Assembly: GCA_018830325.1 (NCBI GenBank)
Contig: JAHJSQ010000133.1
Coordinates: 1 to 64,000, forward strand
DNA length: 64,000 nucleotides
Origin: Gammaproteobacteria bacterium
Lineage (GTDB): Bacteria; Pseudomonadota; Gammaproteobacteria; Methylococcales; Methylomonadaceae
Reading direction: 5' to 3'
Position numbers and translations under genes: made by a program. Shown here piece after piece: positions 55,801 through 64,000 of the stretch (positions are counted from its first letter, which is position 1; the number at the start of each line of letters is the position of its first letter). Under the pieces are notes generated by a model. That model did not search any database, had not been told where the DNA came from, and was given only the letters and a program-made list of their open reading frames with translations.

Positions 55801-56078
55801 ACTGTGAAAGATCGTAAATTTGGATTCATTATCTAATTTTTCGATATGCAAAACTCCGTTCTGGCAATGCCGGTTCCGGAGAGGGTGCGGTTGCTCGATC
55901 GACAGGCGTCGGCGGCAGGGCAGATTTTTGCTCCTGCAAAATCTGCATTCATGCCATCCATGGCAATCTGATAGCCGCCGTCGAGCCTACATGGACGTAT
56001 TCACGGCGTCCTGTCGAGCGAGTGACCGCACCCTCCCCAGGCCGCACAATTTCATTTGCCGGGCCTTCATGAACAATT
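55801..56078 (-). repeat. Repeat family R1, copy F (long form, inverted)
   Basis: Core 55883-56033 (GGGTGCGGTTGCTCGATCGA to GCGAGTGACCGCACCC) with the ~45 bp internal segment. Both outer flanks are kept: ACTGTGAAAGATCGTAAATT before and CGGGCCTTCATGAAC after. It is the reverse orientation of copy A, and the outer flank agreement with copy A extends over 70 bp. R4, R5 and R1 explain the 55656-56110 gap. Confidence 0.9.
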
Positions 56079-56110
56079 AGAATAATTCTTTTATTCCGGA
56101 CTAAGATTAT

Positions 56111-57439
56111 TTATTTCGATAACCCTGATGCAAACTCAAGGCAGCGCCGCCATAGCTTTTGTGCCTTTACTCTAAAATGAGGTTCGTTTCGCTCGATATA
56201 ACTTACCAATAAACCGGCCCAACGCCTCCCCCCCAAGCCGATGCGTTGCCCTATTGTTAGCGCATAAGACCGCAAAGAGCGAAAATTCGGCACGTTCACC
56301 GGTCGGTCTCTAAACCAGCCTTTTCTGCGTAACCAAACCATCAATCCGCTGACATAAAGTATCAGCGGAAGCAACCCGACTATAAACCATAGAAATCTTC
56401 CCCAGGGCCCCAGCGCTTCGCCGGTATGGATCGGCCAGACAGCAATGGTCAATGCCTGACTGGATGTAAAACTATAGGGATCGCGCGCCGCCTTGATATG
56501 GCCGCTCCAGCGGTCCACCCACACGGTCGTAAAAGGATGTCTTCGATTGATTTCTTCATTTTGGCGCAAATCGACCCGATAGATTCCGACTGCTCCCGCC
56601 GGGGTCGTGATGCGCCTGAGTTTAGCTTTCGGAAACGGACCGCGGGCCAATAACACAGCTTCTTCCATCGTAACCGGCCTGTCATTCGGAACGGCAGTAC
56701 TGCGAATCGGGGGGCCTTGATCACCATGCCCCAAATTATCGGAACCGGTCAAATTTTCCAACACAGAAGGAAAACTCAAATGGAGTCCGGTAACGATCAA
56801 CATCGGCAACAATAACGCACCGACCAAGCCAATCATCCGATGTAGATCGAATGCCAAACGCACAATCCCCGAATGATAACGAATCTTAAAGACTTGCAAA
56901 AATCGCCCTTTGCCCGGCCACCATAAATAGATTCCGGTTAGAATCGAAACGCCGAACAACAAGCCGAGATAGCCGACCAGTCGCCAACCGCGACGATCAA
57001 GCCGAAGCTGCGTGTGTAGATCGTGCAACCAAGTCGTTAGCGTACGCCCCCAAAACCGACTGGCAACAACCTCCCCGGTATACGGATTAACCGAAACCAT
57101 CAATGGCGCATAGAGTTCTCCGATCGTCTCGTGCGGTTTTTCATACCAAGCGGTCACCATGCCGCTCGACGTTTGCGGCATTTCCAATGTCCATGGCCCA
57201 TGCCTTGCCGGATGGGCCTCTTTGACCGAAGCCATGATGCGATCGAGCGGCAAATAATTGCCGGCTTGGTTTTCTACCTTGAGGCTTGGATTCAACAAAC
57301 CATCCAGTTCTTCGCGATAAACGCTAAGACTGCCGGTCAAACCAATCAATATGAATAACAAACCCAAGCTCAACGCCAGGTAAAGATGAAGAGTCAACCA
57401 GGCATTTCGTCCCGGCAGACGCCGAATAAATCGCCGCAT
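56111..57439 (-). CDS. PepSY-associated inner-membrane protein (PiuB-like)
   Basis: 442 residues with four main membrane helices: ~15-38 (LYLALSLGLLFILIGLTGSLSV), ~155-175, ~205-228 and ~340-365, with PepSY-type periplasmic parts between them. The opening WLTLHLYLALSLGL with His and the conserved His residues in helices fit the PepSY_TM family, which includes PiuB and iron-reductase-like proteins near siderophore receptors. No receptor gene is beside it here, so a role in iron or copper reduction is only a guess. Confidence 0.85.
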   Translation of the reverse strand: MRRFIRRLPGRNAWLTLHLYLALSLGLLFILIGLTGSLSVYREELDGLLNPSLKVENQAGNYLPLDRIMASVKEAHPARHGPWTLEMPQTSSGMVTAWYEKPHETIGELYAPLMVSVNPYTGEVVASRFWGRTLTTWLHDLHTQLRLDRRGWRLVGYLGLLFGVSILTGIYLWWPGKGRFLQVFKIRYHSGIVRLAFDLHRMIGLVGALLLPMLIVTGLHLSFPSVLENLTGSDNLGHGDQGPPIRSTAVPNDRPVTMEEAVLLARGPFPKAKLRRITTPAGAVGIYRVDLRQNEEINRRHPFTTVWVDRWSGHIKAARDPYSFTSSQALTIAVWPIHTGEALGPWGRFLWFIVGLLPLILYVSGLMVWLRRKGWFRDRPVNVPNFRSLRSYALTIGQRIGLGGRRWAGLLVSYIERNEPHFRVKAQKLWRRCLEFASGLSK

Positions 57440-57572
57440 GAAAACCTTACTATGTTAAAGAAACAGGCGGATTATCCCATACGCGCAGATCACTGTCTCT
57501 TTTGGAGGCTCAAGATACAGGGCAAACGCATTAAAGCGATATGTATAACTGAGCTTGGACTTCGTCTGTAAG

Positions 57573-58481
57573 CTATAAATAATTAAATAAAGAGAGGCGC
57601 TGTACTGTGGTAAACGTTTGCTGAGCCGCTTGTAACGATATTGTCTGTAAATTAAATTGACTAATAGCTTCGGCATAATCAAGGTCTTCCGTTTCGGACA
57701 ATACCGTTTTCATGTTCAATAAAATATCTTCATTGTATATTTCTTGACGATCTAGCGCATTTAACCTAATACCTACCGATGATTGAATGGATGCAATTCT
57801 TTCCATAGCAACATCCATTTCTCCCAGGGTCGCCGATTGCGGATTATCATCTTTAAACTCATCCGACATCTTCCGAACGATATCGAGCAGATTATCGACT
57901 CCGCCGGGTGTAGAAGGGCCGAACACGCTCGCACCGTCATCGCCGTCGCTAATCTGCCTTGCATCGCCGATCTTCACCAACCGCCGAGTATTGTCTCCGA
58001 CATATTCATAAAAAGGAGGGGCAGTCGCTGCACTGTCATACTCAAACGGAGCATCAAGCGATGCCAATCCGGCAAACAAATATTCGCCGTTGGCATTTTT
58101 CGTATTTGCCAAGCCTGTTAACTGTTCGTTCAATCTATCCAATTCGTCCGCTATCGCAAGCCGTTCTTCTGGACTGTTTATAGCATTCAAGCCTTGCAAG
58201 GCGAGATCTCGAATCGAGAAAACCACATCGGTTACGGTTTCTAGCGTAATATGCTCTAAAGAAAGTCTTTGCCGCGCCGTCCCGATATTGCGTTGATATT
58301 GCTCGGTTTGTTCGATACGTTGTTTAAAATCCAAAATTCTGACCGCGGCAACGGGGTCTTCCGATGGCGTCAAAATTTTCTTCCCCGATGACAGCTTTAA
58401 CTGAGTCTGATTGAGCTGCTCGCTCTGTTTAAGCATTGAGTTAAGACTTAACTGATGGGAATTCACTGTTGAAACTCGCAT
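57573..58481 (-). CDS. flgL: Flagellar hook-filament junction protein FlgL
   Basis: 302 residues; HAP3, which joins FlgK to the filament. The flagellin-like N-terminus MRVSTVNSHQLSLNSMLKQSEQLNQTQLKLSSGKKI and C-terminus (DYAEAISQFNLQTISLQAAQQTF) form the coiled-coil ends. Last gene of the flgF-L operon, 13 bp after flgK. Confidence 0.95.
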   Translation of the reverse strand: MRVSTVNSHQLSLNSMLKQSEQLNQTQLKLSSGKKILTPSEDPVAAVRILDFKQRIEQTEQYQRNIGTARQRLSLEHITLETVTDVVFSIRDLALQGLNAINSPEERLAIADELDRLNEQLTGLANTKNANGEYLFAGLASLDAPFEYDSAATAPPFYEYVGDNTRRLVKIGDARQISDGDDGASVFGPSTPGGVDNLLDIVRKMSDEFKDDNPQSATLGEMDVAMERIASIQSSVGIRLNALDRQEIYNEDILLNMKTVLSETEDLDYAEAISQFNLQTISLQAAQQTFTTVQRLSLFNYL

Positions 58482-58494
58482 GACTAATCCTCTG

Positions 58495-60141
58495 CTACCT
58501 GAACGCGTTCAGCATCGTGTCGAATACCGTGCGCGCAACATTAACGGCTTGCGCCGCAGCTTGATAAGAATTTTGATACTTGATGAGATTAGCTGCTTCT
58601 TCATCGAGATTGACTCCGGCAAGGTTTTCTCTCGCTTGGTTGGCTCGGTTGAATAATATTTCCTGAGCCGACCGGCTCACGTTAGCTGAATGAGCCGCAA
58701 CACCGATTTGCGATACCAGTTGACCGTAAGTCTGCGTCAACGACCGGCCCCCGGTCATGAACGCCCCCGACTCCAAATCCGCCAATTTCAATGCATTGCG
58801 ATTGTCGCCCGGCAATGCCGTTCCACCTGGCGGAACCTGTTCGGCCGCAGCGATCAAAGCGGGATCTTTTATTTCGGTTTTGATATTTTTAGCCGCATTA
58901 TAAGTCGGCCGGATCAAAAAGCTGGCATCGCCGGTTGGGGCTGTCGTCACATCAATGTCCATACCGCCGACCGTCTCGGGAAAAGCACCCGAAATAGGAA
59001 TATTCACGTTGTCGCTCAAGCGCGTCAAACTATAGCTCCCGCCAATATAATCGAGACGATAATCACTGGCTTGCAATTGATTAATCGTTGCAGGATCGAA
59101 AGCCGCGCTGACAGCACCGCCTCCGGGAAAAGCATCATCCCCTATTACAGCAATTTCCGGGGTGCCCATCGAAAATAAGTCCTGCCCGTCATTGCCATTC
59201 AAATCGGAGCCTTCTTTATGCAGATGATTGAATTGTACGCTCAAGCCCGCAGCAACCAAGCCTAATTGCTGTTGAGCGGGATTGAGTATTTCATCGCGAA
59301 AACGCGTCACTCCGGCCAGTTGTCCGCCGGTAATGAACTTCGAGACATTTTGATCGCCGATGAATATTTGCTGGCGCTCTGGCTCGCTATTGGAGGGCTT
59401 CAAACTTACGGTCGATGCATTCATTCCCAATACAAGCGATTGCCCCTGCCCGATGAATACGCTAACCGAACCGTCTTGCTGATCGACCACCGAAACATTG
59501 GTTAGTTTTGCCAATTTTTGCAACATTAGATCTCGGCCATCGAGCAAATCGTTCGGCATTTTACTTCCGGAACCCTGGCCTATATTGGAAGCGATGCGTT
59601 TATTTAAATCGGCAATACCCGAGGCCAACAAGTTAATCTCATTGACCATGGATTGCATATCGACATTAACTTGATTACGCAATGAATCCAATTGCCCCGC
59701 CATCATATTAAAGTGATTCGCTAGCGAATCTGCTTCTCCGAGCATGACTTGCCGGACCGGAATCGATGTCGGATCGCCTGCAACATCGTTCACGGATTTA
59801 AAAAACCCGCTTAATGAAAACGCAAGCCCTGTTTCATCGTTGGCAACAATAAAATCGACTTGCCTAGCCATCGATTGTAATTTATCAGCTTCGCCGAATC
59901 CTGAAGCACTGGAGCGTAACTGCCCGCTAATGAACTGATCGTAACTCCGGGTAATATCGGCAACCTGGACACCTGCGCCCATATAACCGGCACCGGTAAA
60001 TTGCGCCGGCATTGTTGATAACTCTGTACGCTGCCGGCTGTAGCCTTCGGTATTGACATTGGCAATATTGTGACTAGTTGTGTCCAGCGAGCGTTGAAAA
60101 GCCATAAGCCCTGAAATTGCTGTGCCTAAAATTCCACTCAT
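58495..60141 (-). CDS. flgK: Flagellar hook-filament junction protein FlgK
   Basis: 548 residues; HAP1. The N-terminal ISGLMAFQRSLDTTSHNIANVNTEGYSRQR and C-terminal NLDEEAANLIKYQNSYQAAAQAVNVARTVFDTMLNA motifs are typical. It follows flgJ by 36 bp and precedes flgL by 13 bp. Confidence 0.96.
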   Translation of the reverse strand: MSGILGTAISGLMAFQRSLDTTSHNIANVNTEGYSRQRTELSTMPAQFTGAGYMGAGVQVADITRSYDQFISGQLRSSASGFGEADKLQSMARQVDFIVANDETGLAFSLSGFFKSVNDVAGDPTSIPVRQVMLGEADSLANHFNMMAGQLDSLRNQVNVDMQSMVNEINLLASGIADLNKRIASNIGQGSGSKMPNDLLDGRDLMLQKLAKLTNVSVVDQQDGSVSVFIGQGQSLVLGMNASTVSLKPSNSEPERQQIFIGDQNVSKFITGGQLAGVTRFRDEILNPAQQQLGLVAAGLSVQFNHLHKEGSDLNGNDGQDLFSMGTPEIAVIGDDAFPGGGAVSAAFDPATINQLQASDYRLDYIGGSYSLTRLSDNVNIPISGAFPETVGGMDIDVTTAPTGDASFLIRPTYNAAKNIKTEIKDPALIAAAEQVPPGGTALPGDNRNALKLADLESGAFMTGGRSLTQTYGQLVSQIGVAAHSANVSRSAQEILFNRANQARENLAGVNLDEEAANLIKYQNSYQAAAQAVNVARTVFDTMLNAFR

Positions 60142-60177
60142 CTTATTGCCCTACTATTACCATTACATTGTTCTCAA

Positions 60178-61182
60178 CTATTGCATCGCCACAACGACAT
60201 TAGGTTGATAACTCGCCACATCATCGCTGTGATAAATTCTCATCACCTTATCCGCATAATGCGGGTCGGTCGCATAACCGGCTTTTTGCAGCTCCTGCAT
60301 GTAGCGGCCCGGATTGTTTGCATGTTTCAATGCTTGACTGTAACGGGAGCTATTTTTCACTAACCGGACATAGTCGTCGAAACTTTCCTGATAAGAATCA
60401 TAAGATCTAAATCCGGCGATCTGCTTTTGAGGAATACCTTTTTCGTATTCCAATGTGGCAACATTCGTCCGCTTGCCCGTCCATGAAGATCCCGCCTTGA
60501 TATTAAACAAATTGAAACTGCTGCTGCCGTCCTTATGCTTGATCACCGACCTGCCCCAGCCGGTTTCCAAGGCGGCTTGCGCCAGTAGCACCTTAGGTTC
60601 GACACCCAATTCGGCGGCGGCCTTCTCGGCGTAACCATGCAAACGTTTGACAAATTGCCTTGTTGTTCGAATTGGCTCCTGCGATTTTATTCCTTCACGA
60701 TCGATGGATTTTGACTCTATTGATTGTATCGGCCGATCGCTTTCTTTTATTAGTCTTGATTTGACTCCGGACGAAATCGGAATGAAATCCGCCCCATCCT
60801 TCTTTGACTTGTTTACCGATGGAAATCGCTGTAGCGGATTGTTCATATAATCGTCGAGCGTCATTCGTTCGGTTTCGTCGGTTTTTTCGCCGCCCAATTG
60901 CTTTACGATTAAATCGGCTAGACCAACGCCCGGTTTGCCTGATAAATGTACGGCCAATTGTTGATCGTACATTTCGCGGTAAAATTTGCTCTGGTCGTTA
61001 TCGAGCATGCTGTCGGCCAATTTAGCCTCGCGCATACTTTTCAACACCATGTTTAAAAATAACGATTCAAATTGCTTGGCGACCTCATTGATCGCCCCCG
61101 GCGTTTCTTGTTTAGCCTGATTTCGTAACCGGGACAAGCCGGAAAAATCGGTATAGACATCGGCACTGCCTGGATTCAACAC
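60178..61182 (-). CDS. flgJ: Flagellar rod protein/peptidoglycan hydrolase FlgJ
   Basis: 334 residues with the rod-cap domain (EVAKQFESLFLNMVLKSMREAK, ~35-100) and a C-terminal glucosaminidase-type domain (~175-325: LLAQAALETGWGRSV with the catalytic Glu, FNLFNIKAGSSWTGKR). It cuts peptidoglycan so that the rod can pass. It begins with GTG at 61182 after GGAGG. Confidence 0.95.
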   Translation of the reverse strand: MLNPGSADVYTDFSGLSRLRNQAKQETPGAINEVAKQFESLFLNMVLKSMREAKLADSMLDNDQSKFYREMYDQQLAVHLSGKPGVGLADLIVKQLGGEKTDETERMTLDDYMNNPLQRFPSVNKSKKDGADFIPISSGVKSRLIKESDRPIQSIESKSIDREGIKSQEPIRTTRQFVKRLHGYAEKAAAELGVEPKVLLAQAALETGWGRSVIKHKDGSSSFNLFNIKAGSSWTGKRTNVATLEYEKGIPQKQIAGFRSYDSYQESFDDYVRLVKNSSRYSQALKHANNPGRYMQELQKAGYATDPHYADKVMRIYHSDDVASYQPNVVVAMQ

Positions 61183-61194
61183 GGCTTACCTCCG

Positions 61195-62295
61195 CTAAAT
61201 GACAATTAATTCCGCACGTAAGGAACCTGCAGACTTGAGCGCTTCTAATATGGCGACCAAATCGCTCGGCGCCGCACCGATATTATTGACTGCGGCGACG
61301 ATTTCATCGAGCGATACGCCGGGATTAAACACAAACATTCGATTATTTTCTTCTTCGACAATAATATCGGTTTGCGGCACCACCGCCGTTTCGCCTCCCC
61401 CGAAAGGCTCCGGTTGAACCACTTGCGGGCTTTCACTAACCGTTACGGTCAAGCTACCGTGCGTCACGGCAGCTGGTTGCACCGTCACTTTTCCGTTGAT
61501 CACGACCGTGCCGGTTCTGGAGTTGATAATCACTCGCGCCGGCGCATCGTCTGCCGCTAGCGTCAAATTTTCGACCATCGAGGTAAACATGACCCGCTGA
61601 GACGTCTCGGACGGTGCGCTGACTTTGACGGAAGTCGCATCAATCGCTGTCGCGGTATTGGGCCCGAACGTCCGATTGATTTCCGCGGCCATGCGGTTGG
61701 CATTGGTAAAATCGGCATTATGCAAATTGAACACCAGAAACTGACCGTCGGCAAATGGCGTCGCTACCTCCCTCTCAACCGTTGCTCCATTAGGAATCCG
61801 ACCGACAGCCGGGTTGTTGATGGTAATTTTGGACCCGTCTAAACCGCCGGCGCTCAAACCGCCCACGACTAGATTCCCCTGAGCGACAGCATAAACCTGA
61901 CCGTCCGCGCCTTTCAACGGACTCATCAGTAACGAACCGCCACGCAAACTTTTCGCATCGCCGATCGATGATACCGTCACGTCAATGGTTTGCCCCGGCT
62001 TGGAAAAAGGCGGCAATTCGGCATGGACCGAAACCGCCGCGACATTTCGCGCTCTGGGGTCGATATTAGGCGGTAATGTCAAACCCAAGCGAGCCAACAT
62101 ACTACGCAGCGCCTGACCGGTAAATAAGGTTCTGTCTCCGGATTTATCGAGACCGACAACCAAGCCGTAGCCAACCAACTGGTTGGTTCTGACACCGGCT
62201 ACCGAGGCCAGATCTTTGATCCGCTCGGCATGAACCGTTGACATTAAGCCCAACCAGAGCAACGCAATGACTATTACATATTTTATTTGTTTCAT
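61195..62295 (-). CDS. flgI: Flagellar P-ring protein FlgI
   Basis: 366 residues with a signal peptide ([17 protein letters not shown]). Forms the periplasmic P-ring. [26 protein letters not shown] and the C-terminal [30 protein letters not shown] are diagnostic. Confidence 0.97.
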   Translation of the reverse strand: MKQIKYVIVIALLWLGLMSTVHAERIKDLASVAGVRTNQLVGYGLVVGLDKSGDRTLFTGQALRSMLARLGLTLPPNIDPRARNVAAVSVHAELPPFSKPGQTIDVTVSSIGDAKSLRGGSLLMSPLKGADGQVYAVAQGNLVVGGLSAGGLDGSKITINNPAVGRIPNGATVEREVATPFADGQFLVFNLHNADFTNANRMAAEINRTFGPNTATAIDATSVKVSAPSETSQRVMFTSMVENLTLAADDAPARVIINSRTGTVVINGKVTVQPAAVTHGSLTVTVSESPQVVQPEPFGGGETAVVPQTDIIVEEENNRMFVFNPGVSLDEIVAAVNNIGAAPSDLVAILEALKSAGSLRAELIVI

Positions 62296-62326
62296 GGTCA
62301 GTCCTCACAACCGGTCAATCCATGCA

Positions 62327-62995
62327 TTAAAACGGAAACCACGGGCTTATGAAAAAGCGTGCCAGCCAACCCATTTTGCTGGCGTCGGCAACCGCTCCAT
62401 CGCCGGTATACATAATTGTCGCATCAGCCACTCGGCTAGAAAGCACACTATTCGCAACATCGATATCGACCGGGCGAACAATGCCGGATAAACGCACATA
62501 TTCGCTGCCTTGATTCAACGCGACACGTTTTTCGCCGCGAACTCTTAAATTACCGTTCGGCAATACCTCTACAACTGTTACCGATAAATCGCCGGTTAGA
62601 CTGTTGCTTTGATTGGCCTCGCCTTCGCCGGTAAATTGATGATTTGTTGCCACTTCGGTTTCGACATCATGCCCCAGCAATTGAGCCGCTTCCATTCCTA
62701 AGATCAACGGCGCCTTTACCGACAAAGAAGTATTTTTTCTAGCTTCCATATCCGATAATTTCTTCGCCTGCGTTCTTTCGACCAAGCGAATTGTCAAAAC
62801 ATCGCCAACCCGTTTGGCGGTATGATCCTCGAATAAGCGCATATCGTAATTGGCTTGATAAATCGAACCGCTATTTTGGGCCGGAGCCCGCAAATCGGCG
62901 GGTTCGACCGGCGCGAACGCCGGGTCGCGCGTCGGTAAGGGAGTACAAGCTACCGCAAACAAGGATATGAATATTATCCATTTAAAATGCGCCAT
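62327..62995 (-). CDS. flgH: Flagellar L-ring lipoprotein FlgH
   Basis: 222 residues; a lipoprotein leader (IIFISLFAVAC, Cys17) anchors the L-ring in the outer membrane. SIYQANYDMRLFEDHTAKRVGDVLTIRLVE and the ending GWLARFFISPWFPF are family signatures. It starts 9 bp after flgG. Confidence 0.97.
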   Translation of the reverse strand: MAHFKWIIFISLFAVACTPLPTRDPAFAPVEPADLRAPAQNSGSIYQANYDMRLFEDHTAKRVGDVLTIRLVERTQAKKLSDMEARKNTSLSVKAPLILGMEAAQLLGHDVETEVATNHQFTGEGEANQSNSLTGDLSVTVVEVLPNGNLRVRGEKRVALNQGSEYVRLSGIVRPVDIDVANSVLSSRVADATIMYTGDGAVADASKMGWLARFFISPWFPF

Positions 62996-63004
62996 GACGG
63001 TTAC

Positions 63005-63793
63005 CTAAAGTTGTTGCGTCACGTAGGACAACATTTGATCGGTCGTCGATATCGCCTTGGAATTCATTTCGTAAGCGCGTTGCGTCTCGATCATATTGAC
63101 GAGTTCTTCGACGACATTCACGTTCGAGGTTTCCAAGGATCCTTGGAACACGGCGCCGAATTCGTTTTCACCGGGAATACCCAGTACCGGAGGGCCACTC
63201 GCAACCGTTTCGCGAAACAGATTCTCGCCGACCGGTTCAAGGCCTGCATAATTGATAAAATCGGCTGTTTGAATCTGACCCAATTGAACCGCCGCCGGGC
63301 TTCCCGGTTGTACGACGGAAACAGTACCGTCCCGTGTAATCGACAAACTGATCGCATCGTTCGGCACGGTAATCGCCGGTTCCAACAGCAAGCCGCCGGA
63401 CGTGACGATTTGGCCCAAAGAATCCAATTTGAACGAACCGTCTCGAGTATAAGTTATGTCACCATTGGGCATCAAAATCTGAAAAAACCCCCTCCCGCTA
63501 ATTGCAACATCCAAGGAATTTTCGGTTTGTACCATGTTCCCCTGAGTGTGCAATTTCTCGGTGGCAACGGTTCTAACTCCGGCACCCAATTGTAAACCGG
63601 TGGGAAGCTCGTTACCTTGATTGGTTTGCGAACCGGCTTGACGGATATTTTGATAGATCAAGTCTTCGAAAATCGCTCTGGACTTCTTGAAACCGGTCGT
63701 ATTGACGTTGGCCAAGTTGTTGGCGATTACCGCCATCCGTGTTTGCTGGGCATCGAGACCCGATTTAGCCACCCATAATGCTCTTTCTGTCAT
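63005..63793 (-). CDS. flgG: Flagellar distal rod protein FlgG
   Basis: 262 residues. The opening [36 protein letters not shown] and the closing [35 protein letters not shown] are the conserved rod/hook axial motifs. AGGAGG precedes the ATG. Confidence 0.97.
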   Translation of the reverse strand: MTERALWVAKSGLDAQQTRMAVIANNLANVNTTGFKKSRAIFEDLIYQNIRQAGSQTNQGNELPTGLQLGAGVRTVATEKLHTQGNMVQTENSLDVAISGRGFFQILMPNGDITYTRDGSFKLDSLGQIVTSGGLLLEPAITVPNDAISLSITRDGTVSVVQPGSPAAVQLGQIQTADFINYAGLEPVGENLFRETVASGPPVLGIPGENEFGAVFQGSLETSNVNVVEELVNMIETQRAYEMNSKAISTTDQMLSYVTQQL

Positions 63794-63856
63794 GTTAACC
63801 TCCTATGATGACGAATTACCGTCTTTACCGGCTCTTTTATCTGGTTCAAGCACAGC

Positions 63857-64000
63857 TTATGCCATTTGCATCAACTTGGCGCTAACGCCCGCATTGTCAT
63901 CGACTTGCTTCATCACCTTAGTTTGTAATTCAAAATTCCTGGCCAGCTCGATCATCGCAACCATCGCACCGATCGTACTGACATTACTACCTTCCAAGGC
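63857..64000 (-). CDS. flgF: Flagellar proximal rod protein FlgF, C-terminal part
   Basis: The gene is cut by the window edge. The last 47 codons read LEGSNVSTIGAMVAMIELARNFELQTKVMKQVDDN to the TAA at 63857-63859, the axial-protein C-terminal motif. Position directly upstream of flgG supports FlgF. Confidence 0.88.
   Translation of the reverse strand, partial: ALEGSNVSTIGAMVAMIELARNFELQTKVMKQVDDNAGVSAKLMQMA

Overview
The window looks like chromosomal DNA from a gammaproteobacterial (type I) methanotroph of the Methylomicrobium/Methylotuvimicrobium kind. This is inferred from gene content: serine-cycle genes for malate-CoA ligase (mtkA, mtkB), malyl-CoA lyase (mcl) and serine-glyoxylate aminotransferase (sga), next to gamma-type genes for type IV pili, a flagellar rod/ring operon, rlmKL, rnd and a glycine cleavage operon. 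No rRNA, tRNA, phage or CRISPR was seen, so the genus is not proven.

Layout. 1-6.6 kb: glycogen phosphorylase diverging from NAD-malic enzyme, a small secreted basic protein, a di-haem cytochrome c4 and a Nudix hydrolase. 7-18 kb: FHA-GGDEF diguanylate cyclase, CPA1 antiporter with a cyclic-nucleotide-binding-like tail, two translationally coupled GTPases, a lipoprotein aldose dehydrogenase, a retropepsin-like protein and a HAD protein. 18-23.4 kb: the serine-cycle module, with mcl, mtkA and mtkB on the minus strand and sga diverging. 23.5-31.7 kb: minor pilins and pilus tip (fimT-like, pilV, pilW, pilX, pilY1, pilY2-like, pilE). 32-33.4 kb: an Rpn-type nuclease and the 3' remnant of a group II intron. 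33.7-36.8 kb: an HDOD protein and a REC-PAS-GGDEF-EAL protein. 37-41.2 kb: gcvT-gcvP. 41.8-49.9 kb: a three-gene sensory operon (solute-binding protein, giant hybrid histidine kinase, REC-PAS-GGDEF-EAL), whose last gene is broken at a run of nine G. 50.3-57.4 kb: RNase D, an EAL phosphodiesterase, RlmKL, acylphosphatase, a MEKHL protein and a PepSY membrane protein. 57.5-64 kb: flgF(partial)-G-H-I-J-K-L on the minus strand.

Two themes run through the window. The first is cyclic di-GMP and surface behaviour: four GGDEF and/or EAL proteins and an HDOD protein lie near pilus and flagellar genes. The second is the intergenic DNA, which is unusually rich in dispersed palindromic elements. At least seven families can be recognised from copies inside this window. 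Several have terminal inverted repeats and look like non-autonomous MITE or REP/BIME elements, some nested in one another. They account for nearly every gap longer than 300 bp.

The most striking single feature is the G9 run in the EAL domain of the sensory-operon output protein. Eight or eleven G would restore one continuous protein, so this is either a phase-variable switch, a fixed mutation or a sequencing error.
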